Shown: one piece after another, positions 34,884-44,861 of the stretch | How positions within the stretch are numbered: the stretch's first letter is position 1 | Layout of the letters: each line of letters opens with the position of its first letter | Assembly: GCA_026075535.2 (NCBI GenBank) | Contig: AP026544.2 | Location: 7,626,001 to 7,690,000 of the forward strand | Origin: Tricholoma matsutake | Lineage: Eukaryota; Basidiomycota; Agaricomycetes; Agaricales; Tricholomataceae | DNA: 64,000 bases | Reading direction: 5' to 3' | Translations under genes and position numbers: made by a program | Notes under the pieces: model-generated | Database searches by the model: none | The model's input: the letters and a program-made list of their open reading frames with translations, nothing else | Told to the model about the DNA's origin: nothing

Positions 34884-35780
34884 ATGTCCAAACCCACAAC
34901 CACACTGATGACGTCCATGAAGGACATTCGAATCCAATCACCAACAGACTTCTCAGGAGAGTGGACCAAGACCGCCAAGTTCCTACAGGAGATAGACCTA
35001 TACCTGCAAATCAACGACCAGGTCTATGACACAAATGACAAGAAGATTATCTTCACGCTGTCCTTCATGAATGGAGGGACAGCAGCTGCCTGGGTGCAGG
35101 CATTCGTCAACCAACACCAGTCCGAGGGACTCAGTGAATACACAGACTTCTGACAGAAGGTCTTAGAGGCCTTCTCGCTGATTGATGATGCCGGAATGGC
35201 AAAGACAGAGATCAAGAATCTCAAGCAAGGTTCAGGGAACCTTGAAGAATATGTGGCAAACTTCCGCATCCTGAAAGACAGGACAGGAATCACAGAAGAT
35301 GCAGCCATGATCGAGTACTTCATGGACAGACTGCATCCCAAATTACTGGAGAGGGTACACACAATGGAGACAGTGCCCAACACGCTCGAAGGCTGGATAA
35401 AGGCAGCTTCGAAATACGAAGGCCAATGGAAACGGGTCATGGCAATCCTGGGGAAGACCAGGCAAAACCAGATGACAAAAGAAATGACAAAGAAAGGACA
35501 GCCCTCTCTCGACATCAACCAACTGACGAACCAAGAACATGTGGAACACCTCTGAAAGGGATTGTGTTTCATCTGCCACCAACCGGGACACTGATCATCC
35601 GACCACAGGGATGGAAAGAACCCCACTCAGATGGGGTCAGCGCCTCCTCCCTACTGAAACCACTTCACCCAGAAGAAGACTGGGGTGGACACCTACCAGA
35701 AGATCTGCATGATGCTGGATGAACTAGACAAAGAAGAAAAGGAATCAGCCCTCAACCTCATGGAGGAATTGGGTTTTTAG
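34884..35780 (+). pseudogene. Gyp-C2 gag
   Basis: The gag helices match Gyp-C1 (FLQEIDLYLQINDQVYDTND, GITEDAAMIEYFMDRLHP). The upstream ATG used in Gyp-C1 reads ACA here, so the first Met is the one at 34,884. TGA codons at about 35,151 and 35,553 replace coding triplets of the sister copy, and further stops disturb the knuckle region CFICHQPGH near 35,567. Gag ends at TAG 35,778-35,780, directly after the GGGTTTT heptamer. Confidence 0.8.
35771..35777 (+). promoter_or_regulatory. Programmed -1 frameshift heptamer GGGTTTT (Gyp-C2)
   Basis: The gag frame reads TTG GGT TTT TAG. The pol frame (ORF from 35,837) is -1 relative to gag. The same heptamer with the same abutting TAG occurs in Gyp-C1. 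Confidence 0.75.
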
Positions 35781-38700
35781 AACAGCGGCCTGATACAACG
35801 CCAGTCACCGCTATAGTCTCCCCAGGGTCTGTACTCTTGGCTACCATGAATAGACAATCTATGCACCTGTCTATTTGGGTAGCTGAGTCAGACAACAGGA
35901 AAGATGTCGCAATGAATGCGCTCCTCAACTCTGGAGCAGGAGGAGTCTTTATCGACTTGAACTTTGTCGAACAAGAAGGGATCAGAACATATCCCTTAGG
36001 CTGCACCATCCAGGCCACAAATGTAGATGGGACCCTGAACAAGCAGGGAACAATCACCAGATGTGTGAAAGGAAGACTCCACATCAACGGAAGGAGCTAC
36101 CCGATAGAATACCTAGTCACTGGACTAGGCAAAGAATCGGTAATCCTGGGCCTGCCATGGCTGCGGGAGATAAACCCAATCATCGATTGGAAGAAGGGAA
36201 CCTTTGAGTTCTGAGATGAAGAATGATGGGCTCAAATCCAGCAGATCCTGGAAAAGACAAGAAGAGCCGAACGGGCCCTCCCGAATACCTTGAAAATTAA
36301 CGCCGGAAGGGAGGCACCCAATGACAAGATGGCACGAATTCGACACATCATAGCCAAGACAAGACAGAGGCTCTCCGAAGAGAAAGAGAAGAGCCTTGCC
36401 CAAGCCAGATTAGCTGTGGCAAAAACCAGAAAAAGACTCTCCAAGAAGAAGGAGAGAAACCTTGCCCGAGCACGACTAGCCGTGGCAAAAATGAAGGAAA
36501 GCCAAGGAACTGAATTCTGCCCAGATAGCTGTTGCAAAGACCAGGAACAGCAACACCCCTAAACAAGCCAGAGGCCTTGAAGCAGCACAACGTGCTGTCA
36601 CCAAAACCTGAGAAAACCAGAAGAAGAAACAACTGGAAAAGGGCAAAAACAAAGAATGCGACAGGGCACAACGAATTGTGCAAAAGATGAAGGAATTGCT
36701 AACCTCCATAGGGGAGGGAAGCACCGGCAAAGGGAACATGAAAACGACACTACAAAACAGGATAAACTACCCTCGGCAACAGACTACCCCAACCCATGAT
36801 GATAGGACTCCGATCACGGTACCATCAATGCTGAAGTACCTATGCGCAGGGAGACCCCCCCTCAGGTAAAGATCGAAGAGGTACCCGATGAAGAACTACT
36901 GGCAGACACCAGCATGGAAATATGAGTGATAGAACCGACCCCTGAACGAGATGTGATTGAGGATGACTCAATACTGATTGCATACGTGCGAGGCAAACTG
37001 GTCATTGGCCTATTCGGACCAGACATAGAACTGCCCCTGACAGAGGAACATCGAGAGCCAACACACAGATACATCCGAAAAATGAACATGATCAGCAGGC
37101 TCACGAAAGGCAAGGGCTCCCCACGGTACCTACTCAACTCGGACATATGGATCAGAGCAAAGACATCCATATCCCAACGACTAGCACACGAGCAAGAGGA
37201 GGGAAAGTAGACTAGCCAATGGACCCTGGACGATTTACTGCCACCGGAATACCAGAAGTACAGACAGGTATTTGAGAAAGCCGCATCTGAACGATTCCCA
37301 GAATCAAGACCATGGGATCACGCGATCGACCTGAAGGAAGGCTTTGTACTGAAGGATTGCAAAGTCTACCCATTGACACTGAAAGAACAAGAGAAACTCA
37401 ATGAGTTTCTAGATGAAAACCTGGAGAAAGGATACATCCGACCGTCGAAATCACCCATGGCATCCCTGTTCTTCTTCGTGTCGAAGAAGGACTCCAACGC
37501 TCTATGACCTTGCCAAGACTATCGCTATCTGAATGAAGGAATGATCCGGAACAACTACCCCCTGGCACTGATCGGAGACCTCTTGGACAAGCTGAAGGGA
37601 GCAAGATTTTTCACGAAACTTGATATTCGATGGGGATATCATAACATACGGATAAAGAAAGGAGACGAGTGGAAGGCAGCATTCAAGACTAACCGAGGGC
37701 TATTCGAGCCAATGGTGATGTTCTTTGGGCTGTGCAACTCACCGGCAACATTCCAGGCCATGATGAATGATCTCTTCCGAGATATGCTAGATGAAGGATG
37801 GCTCGTCATCTATATGGACAACATCCTGATCTTCTTGAAGATGGAAGAAGAACACCGGATAAGGACCAAAAGGGTCCTCAAACGACTACAACAATGCAAT
37901 CTCTACCTGAAAATAGAGAAGTGCAGATTCAATGTACAAGAAGTCGAGTTCTTGGGCATGATTGTCAGACCCAATGAACTTGCAATGGACAACACAAAAC
38001 TGGCTGGGATCAAAGACTGGCCCACACCAAGGACAGTGATGGATGTAAGATCCTTCCTAGGATTTGGGAACTTCTATCGACGATTCATCAGACACTTCAC
38101 AGATCTGGCCAGACCGCTAAACAATTTGATGAAGAAGAACCAGAAATTCGAATGGACGAACAACTGCCAGCAGTTGTTCAATGCGCTAAAAAGGAAGTTC
38201 AATGAAACCCCAGTACTGCTGATGCCAGACGCAATGAAACCATTTGTGGTGGAATCTGATGCCTCGAAATTTGCGACAGGTGCAGTACTCAGACAACAGG
38301 ATGCCAACGGAGACTGGCACCCATGTGGATACATCTCGCATTCTTTCAATGAAGCGGAAAGAAATTACAAGATATACAACCGGGAACTGTTGGGAGTAAT
38401 CCGAGTGCTGGAAACATGGAGACACTACCTACAGGGGACACCATTCCCTGTGATGGTACTGTCCGATCACAAGAACCTGATGTACTTCTGTCAGCCACAA
38501 AAACTAAACCGACGACAGGCTAGATGGGCCATTTACCTGTCACAATTCGACCTGAAGCTACAACACATACCAGGATCACAGATGGTACAATCTGACGCCC
38601 TATCGAGGAGAGCAGATCACATAGCTGAAGAAGACACTGATAACGAGGAAAAGACCATCCTCGCTGATGAACTGTTCGTCAAAACGATCAACACTGAGCT

Positions 38701-40138
38701 CCAGGGAGCCCTGGTCTCAGCAATAATGAAGGACGACCTCGTAAATGACGCTTTACGAGCCCTGAAGAACAATGGAACCCCCCCAATCAAGTCTGCATTG
38801 GAGGACTGGAAATTCAAAGACAGCCTGCTCTTTTTCAAAGACAGATGCTACATGCCACAGGACAAGACCCTCCACTGAGCGATCATACAGAAATGTCATG
38901 ATAGCATCATGACAGGGCACCCTGGACAATGGCAGACAATCGAACTGATCCAATGAGACTACTGGTGGCCAGGAATGGCCAACTTCATCAAGAAGTACAT
39001 TGAAGGCTGTGCAAAGTGCCAGCAAATGAAAGTGAATACACACCTGACAACCCCACCGCCAACACTGATATCATCCAATGCCAGCAGACCATTCGAGCTG
39101 GTAACGACAGATTTTATCATGGACTTGCCCATGATAAACGGATTTGACTCAATCATGGTCATGGTAGACCATGGTCTTATGAAGGGGGTAATTTTTATCC
39201 CTTGCGCGAAGATGATCGACGCACTCGGCACCGCAGACCTTTACCTGCGCCATGTGTACACCAGATTTGGACTCCCCGGAAGAATCATCTCAGACAGAGA
39301 CCCTCGGTTCGCATCCAAACTCTTCTGAGAACTCGGATGACTGCTCGGAATCAAGCTATCCATGAGCACCACCTATCACCCCCAGACCAACGGAGAAACG
39401 GAGCGAGTAAACCAAGAGCTAGAAGTTTACCTCCGCATGTTCTGTTCGAACAAACCCAAAGATTGGGAGCGTTATCTCCCAACAGCAGAATTTGTGCATA
39501 ACCAGAAGATGCACTCCACAGTAAAACACTCGCCGTTTTACTTGATGATGGGATATCAACCACACGCTATCCCCACCCCATACGAAAAGACGAACGTGCC
39601 GGCCGCCAAACAGAGAATCCAAGAACTTCTCTCTGCGAGAAGGGAAGCTCTTGCCACACATGAACTAGCCAGACAGGCTATGGCTGCCTGAACGAAAGGG
39701 CGATACGAACCGTTCAAGGTTGGAGAACAAGTATGGCTTGACTCCAAGAACCTGAAGATTGGCTACCCAATGAGAAAACTGGTGCCAAAACGAGAAGGGC
39801 CCTTTGTAATTGAAGATGCCTTGTCGGGAACGACATACCGATTGAAACTGCCACCGAGATGGAAGATCCACCCAGTATTCCATGTGGCTTTACTCACACG
39901 ATACCATGAGAACAACACTCATGGGCAAAACTTCCTGTCTCCACCACCCGACCTTGTGGAAGGAGAAAACGAATACGAGGTGGAAGTGATCATCGCACAC
40001 AAGAAGCATGGCAAGACACACTGTTACCTCGTGAAATGGGTTGACTACCCGACATCCGAAAACACATGGGAACCCAAATCAAACCTAAAGAATGCCCCCG
40101 AGATCCTGATGGCATATAAGAAGAGGTACCACCTCTGA
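35772..40138 (+). pseudogene. Gyp-C2 pol: protease, RT, RNase H, integrase, chromodomain
   Basis: The protease triplet reads NSGAGG (LLNSGAGGVFID, about 35,925) where Gyp-C1 has DSG, so the catalytic Asp is lost. The coiled Lys/Arg/Ala-rich linker spans 36,320-36,600. RT runs from about 37,300 with [17 protein letters not shown] and the box YMDN (37,811-37,822). RNase H is [17 protein letters not shown]. Integrase shows GHPGQWQ...CAKCQQM, TTDFIMDLP, ISDRDP and NGETERVNQELE. The chromodomain spans about 39,970-40,090. Most breaks are TGA at Arg positions. From 37,541 to 38,878 the frame is uninterrupted for 445 codons. Confidence 0.88.
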
Positions 40139-40230
40139 TGGAAACCCAAAAACCCCCCTCTCTTCCCACAACGACACTCCCCAATATGCCTGCTGAACGA
40201 CAATTTACCCAGGAACACCTATGAAACCAA

Positions 40231-40902
40231 TTGAATGCTGACGCCCTTTGCATTCACCTCGCCCATGATCCACCAAAATACCATCTAGCCAGGATGTGCT
40301 TCTACTATGTGAGCACTATCGAACAGATGGAACAAAATCTAGAAGAAGCAATGAACAATGCAGATGCCCTGGGGATCAAGCAAACGATCCAGGAAATGAT
40401 TGCACCACGGTCAGACAGACTGAGAACAGCTGAGGAGAGACCTCGCACCCCTTTAGGTCGACACAGATGACTACTGATCTCGCTCTCGCCATTCAGCAAG
40501 CAGAGTGACAGAGACAAACGATGAGCTCCCTCTGGAGGCTCCTCCCATTCTACGAAGAACCCAAAGATCGCACCCAAAATAATTGATTTGACCACCCCCA
40601 AACCCGAACCGAAAACCACCCAACCGCCTTGGTCTCCCCCACACATGAGACATGCCAGATGTTTCATCTGCCAAGAGATAGGCCATTTTGGCCTGATTTG
40701 CCCACGATATACTTGCAAGCATTGCAAACAGCGAGGCCCAGGACACTATAGGATGAACTGCCCAGAGAAACCTCGGAAAGATCAAGAGACTGATCAAAGA
40801 GAAGCTGAACACAGACAGCGGCTCTTCTTTAACTCTGGATACGATGATTTTGATGACAACACAATGGGAAACATGACAGGAGAGCCATATGGAAGGATTT
40901 AA
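40231..40902 (+). pseudogene. Gyp-C2 ORF3: coiled coil plus two CCHC zinc knuckles
   Basis: One frame runs from MNADALCIHLAHDPPKYHL to 40,902, broken only by two TGA codons (near 40,468 and 40,522). The N-terminal part has a helical stretch, IEQMEQNLEEAMNNADALGI. The C-terminal part has CFICQEIGHFGLIC directly followed by CKHCKQRGPGHYRMNC, which fits two zinc knuckles. A second nucleic-acid-binding protein downstream of pol is unusual for a Gypsy element. A nucleocapsid-like or RNA-binding role is inferred. Confidence 0.6.
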
Positions 40903-40941
40903 AAGGCAGAGCTCAAGACGATGGCATGACAAGACAGACCC

Positions 40942-41310
40942 ATGCTCACAGGGATTACAATCCTCACCATCATTGTTGGCACGATGCTGGCTGCAGCAGC
41001 AGCCCTAACCTTTACATTTTGCCTCTACGCCATCTTCCGAACAGAACCCAAACCCCCGATTACAGACGTTGAATTTGCCATCCTGCAATGCCCCCCTGTC
41101 AACGATACTACCGACTCCTTGACACCGCTACCTAGGGCAGTGCGAACCAGAAGAACCCAATCATGGTCTGAGTTCAGACATGAATTATTCCTCCATTGTA
41201 CCCCTCAACCCCGACCTAACCACATATTCAGACCATGCCCAATCAGACCACAAAGGAGAGATGAAGATTTAGGTCGAAGTGTGGAACTTTCAACCATAGC
41301 GAGGGGGTAA
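40942..41310 (+). CDS. Gyp-C2 ORF4: small protein with one membrane segment
   Basis: The frame of 122 residues starts MLTGITILTIIVGTMLAAAA and continues LTFTFCLYAIF, about 28 hydrophobic residues. A basic stretch and a Pro/Arg-rich tail follow. It is in the same frame as ORF3, two stops downstream, and ends at the TAA next to the LTR. The position is that of env genes in retroviruses, but there is no glycoprotein-like ectodomain, so it is only a predicted single-pass membrane protein. Its last 45 residues have a homologous, shifted counterpart in Gyp-C1. Confidence 0.5.
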   Translation: MLTGITILTIIVGTMLAAAAALTFTFCLYAIFRTEPKPPITDVEFAILQCPPVNDTTDSLTPLPRAVRTRRTQSWSEFRHELFLHCTPQPRPNHIFRPCPIRPQRRDEDLGRSVELSTIARG

Positions 41311-42069
41311 TGTTACAATTTTCCTTGTAACTCATGGAACCCAACGCACCCGACAATCCCCTCCAGACAGGAGGCACCCCTTGATTCATGCCTAGGGCAT
41401 GTCCTTGACACCAGACACACACACGACGCATGCCGACTGCATGCATTCAATCCCCTTCCCGTGGAAGGCACCCTTGATGCATGGTGACTCCATGCACCCG
41501 AACCCACTCCCACACATGCTGTGATACGACAGCCCCCTGACATGAGGTCCATGATGTCGGACTCTCATGATCGACATGCTGCGCCACAGCATGTCCTTGA
41601 CATCGGATCCTTGACATCGGATCCGTGACATCAGACACCTCATGCTAGGCATGAGGCTTATCTGTTATTGTTTCCTGACATGCTGCGCTGCAGCACTCCG
41701 TGACATCGGATGCCTCATGCAAGGCATGAGGCCTATTGTTTCTATTCATACCTGATATGCATCTACCTTTCCGATTGGACAATAAGGACCTTCCTACTAG
41801 TATAAGTACTGCGACTTGTAGTAGGGATGTCCTTAGTTTAGATCTAGGCAATTAACAGCCTTAACTTGCAACTTGCGAACTTACTCAAAACCACTAAGGA
41901 AGCCCCTTAGTGCATGAACCTGAATGACTCTACGCAGAAGCCCTGCTAGAGTGCACTACCTATCTTATGTCAGATGCTCCAAGTAAGACTAGTGCCGAAC
42001 GACTCGTCAAGGAAGCACCTCATCAAATGACATCGACTAGATTGAGTGGTTGAGGCTTTGCCCTTAACA
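41311..42069 (+). repeat. Gyp-C2 3' LTR
   Basis: A 759-bp partner of 33,827-34,566, followed by the TSD GCTAC. Differences between the two are almost all transitions. Confidence 0.95.
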
Positions 42070-42074
42070 GCTAC

Positions 42075-42363
42075 TAACTGATGTTCATCTCTGGCAAGGG
42101 GAACTTGGTTCATGGTGGGAGGTCCATGAAGACAATTGGGCCTCATCCTTGGGCACTCTTTCTGGCTGAGGACTGGTTGGAAGTCCTGGAGGAGAAGCTG
42201 TTGCCCCACTTGGCCCATCCTCCACTTCCTGGGCCACACTGTTCTCAGGGGTAGTAGTACCTGGAGGCTCTGGGCCACCAGTATCCATTGCTGAGGACGA
42301 CTTTTCTGCCCTGGCTTTGCTTCGGGTCTTCGCTGGCTTGCTTTGGGTCTTGGTCAAAGACAT
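42075..42363 (-). pseudogene. Gyp-A gag N-terminus
   Basis: The ATG at 42,363 opens MSLTKTQSKPAKTRSKARAE, a basic and Pro/Ser-rich N-terminus. It ends at the Gyp-C2 insertion, and the frame can be followed on the other side at 33,821. One TGA occurs before the junction. The start lies about 190 bp after the 5' LTR, as expected for a chromovirus leader. Confidence 0.7.
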
Positions 42364-42551
42364 GGGGTACCAGATTCTTGAGAACCTGTTGTGGGTAGCA
42401 TCAAGTCAGATCACATCACTTTTCAAATGAACTGTCACCCATGGCATCAGGGTCAAATTTTAATGTTACAGCATGATCGATAGACGTTTGCAAAGAACAA
42501 AGTCGAGTGAAGAAGGTGGTTTTAATATACAAGTTTCAGTGTTAAAAAAAG

Positions 42552-42738
42552 TGTAGTAAACTGGGGGGTAGACCTTGCTTTCACACAACACTAACACGCA
42601 TAACATATATTGATGTTGGTAAGGTAAAAAGTCTGTTTATCTGAATTGGAACCAGCCCTTATAAAGGGTCCAGTACAATGCTATCAACAGGTAAAGTAAA
42701 TATATATAAAGACTGACAACTAGTCAGCCACCACTACA
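42552..42738 (-). repeat. Gyp-A 5' LTR
   Basis: A 187-bp LTR matching 7,580-7,763, followed by the TSD TATCA. Confidence 0.9.
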
Positions 42739-42743
42739 TATCA

Positions 42744-42881
42744 CATGTTATTCTTGTAGTATATAGTCTATACTTCGAGTACTTGTACCATATCTTAGTT
42801 TTCCCCTCTTGAATATACTAAGTTCCTTACATGTTCTAGTCCCCTTTAGTCCTGAGTGTTGGAAGCTCCAGCTTCCTTCCA
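42744..42881 (+). repeat. LTR-D left LTR, second part
   Basis: These bases match 46,293-46,430 to the end CTTCCTTCCA. Joined to 7,545-7,579 they give a 173-bp LTR. The right LTR is 192 bp because of a 19-bp duplication at TATCACATG. Confidence 0.88.
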
Positions 42882-43677
42882 CTTTTTTTTTGTAATGAAT
42901 CCACACTCTAGTACTCTCTCACGACGCGCATCTTTTCTTTACCCTGCTGACCCTGAAATTTCCAAAACGGTCATTTTTTTTTTTCACACCAGACACAGAA
43001 CAATAGCACTCCTATTGTCTTGTTTATACACTGCCTATACCCCGTCTCCACCCCGCACATCTCACTTGGCTGCAAATACATCAGGACAATGATTACCAAC
43101 CCTGCACATCCCCCCATCAGACATGCCGCCACTGTGATTGACACCACCTGCGCCGACTGCACAAGCCATCAAGAATCTGCTGTCTAAAACCAACCAACCC
43201 GCTGTGCAGGAAACTTTCAACATTTTTGGGCAGGCTACCATACAATTTCTGAATCATATATATGACTTGCAAGCTATGTTCTTTCAAGGCACATCCATCA
43301 ATCATGTTCATCCCGAGCTTCATTACCATCGCCACTGACATCTTCTCCATTTTGATGCTTTCGAATGCCCAACCCACCAAAGCAAACCCCACCATTACAG
43401 AACCTCATAGCCTCCTAGGGCAACAATACCAAGAGGTTTGTGTCTGCCATTCCTTCACAGCCAACAAGCTACCACTACACCGATTTGATGTCATAGTTGA
43501 GAACACTGAACACATCACTTGCTCACATAGATTCCATGCCATTCAGTGCAAACACGCTGAACAACTCCCTGACCACAGTGAAAACCTTTGATCGAACCAG
43601 TCTCTTGGCCCTCCTCCTACAGTGCAGAATCTGATTCCCATACCTTCTCCTCCTCCTCCTCCTCATCCCTTCTCCTC

Positions 43678-44861
43678 ATGGCCACTTCTCAGCTGATAGC
43701 TCTTCTGTAAGGGGACTAGGGGGGTGCCCTGTGTGTTTTTCCTATTTTTTATGTTTGTCCTATATTTTTCCCCACCTCATTTCCTTCTATTCTTCATTTT
43801 CTATGATTTTTCCGGATTTTATTACTAATTTTCCCTTGCTATCATGTTTGTACATGTTGACACTTTTATATTTAGAGGCGGAGTACCCCTTCCGACACAT
43901 ACCCCTTGGTATGATGTCATTTGGCGGCCTTGATCCGCCTATCTCTGCCTTTTTCTATTTTTAGGTTATATTTGATTTTTGTTGTCTTCACATATACTGG
44001 GCATCAGCAAGGGGATCCTTAGAGTTTTCTCTTCGGATTTCCCTTTGCTAGGTGTGCCCCCAATCCCTGTATTATGTAGCATAATTTTAACTTTGGATTT
44101 TCCTTTGCTAGAGGCTTAGATTGCCCTTATATCTTCCCGTCCATCCCCCTAATAATGCAAATATAAATCAAGATTATATAATGGGTTCTTATTCAGGTTC
44201 AAACAGTGGAACCTTCAATCCTGCTTCTTATACCTGTCATTTTCTTGGTTTGCCTATCTCCTGGCACACTGGTTCTTTCAGAGCAAGATTCCCTCAGGGG
44301 TCTCCAACTGCTCAGCTTCTTAATTCAATCGACTCCAATGACTTCAAGCACCCTACCAAAATGTCGTCTTCTATTGACAGTGACCAAGGTTCACTCATAA
44401 ACACTTTTAACATCTTTGAGCATGAAGGAGAGCTTGGTCGCAATTACACTTGCTGCAGTCTTCATCTCCAAGACCTCCATGCTCTCCTTGAACACTTTGA
44501 GGAAGTTCATATCCTCATAATAGATCCCAATATTCCTGCACAGATTCATGTCCCCTTCAACCCACAGTGTATATCACCGCAGCAGCAGCAGCCACCGCTA
44601 CACCATCTGCCACATCAGCCACAGCTTCCGCAACAACATCGTCCAACCTTTGACTCATCCGATGACATGGAATTCAATCTCGATCTCCATTCATCGACAC
44701 AGTCAATTCCACCAACTCCTGCTGCTACCTCATCATGCTCCTCACCATCCTCCAACCCACCTACACCCTCCTGCGTCATTGACGACATCCGTCACCACTG
44801 CTACGCACCGCGTCACCACCATCGACATTTGCACAGCACCCATGTGCCACATCACCATTGA
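43678..44861 (+). pseudogene. Captured host gene fragment resembling an SFP1-type C2H2 regulator
   Basis: After removing the solo LTR and one TCTTC copy, a frame opens at the ATG 43,678 and continues from 44,137 to 44,861. It contains QGSPTAQLLNSIDSNDFKHP and GELGRNYTCCSLHLQDLHAL followed by LEHFEEVHI. The latter is a C2H2-like finger with a Cys pair and His spaced over about 20 residues. To my knowledge this block is typical of the N-terminal half of a basidiomycete SFP1-like transcription regulator. Pro/Gln/His-rich sequence follows and the C-terminal fingers are absent. It is therefore a truncated copy carried inside LTR-D, not a working gene. Confidence 0.6.
43706..44131 (+). repeat. Family-E solo LTR inside LTR-D
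   Basis: It starts TGTAAGGGGACTAGGGGG and ends TTGCCCTTATA, with the TSD TCTTC at 43,701-43,705 and 44,132-44,136. It is longer than the 8,742 copy because of an extra stretch between two GATTT(C/T)CCTTTGCTAG words near 44,035-44,110. Confidence 0.9.

Larger units (their letters stand above)
33827..42069 (+). mobile_element. Gyp-C2: chromovirus inserted in Gyp-A gag, opposite to Gyp-C1
   Basis: LTRs lie at 33,827-34,566 (740 bp) and 41,311-42,069 (759 bp), starting TGTTACAATTTTCC and ending GCCCTTAACA. The TSD GCTAC lies at 33,822-33,826 and 42,070-42,074. Same family as Gyp-C1, with the same primer-binding site and frameshift heptamer. Its reverse transcriptase box reads YMDN, so the copy is catalytically dead in addition to carrying stops. 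It has two extra ORFs after pol, one with zinc knuckles and one with a membrane segment. Confidence 0.95.
7580..42738 (-). mobile_element. Gyp-A: chromovirus (Ty3/Gypsy), about 10 kb, split over 35 kb
   Basis: LTRs of 184 and 187 bp flank the element. They start TGTAGTAAACTGGGG and end CCACTACA, with the TSD TATCA at 7,575-7,579 and 42,739-42,743. On the minus strand the order is gag, zinc knuckle, protease, RT, RNase H, integrase, chromodomain, then an extra 3' ORF. Six later insertions interrupt it, each with its own TSD: a family-E solo LTR, two hAT elements, Gyp-B, Gyp-C1 and Gyp-C2. Removing them leaves about 10.07 kb. No clear primer-binding site was found after the 5' LTR. Confidence 0.9.

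Noticed and set aside
42530..42551. Self-priming site for Gyp-A
   Set aside because: The bases after its 5' LTR have no 11-nt complement in the 187-bp LTR and no tRNA-type TGG start. The mode of priming is unknown.
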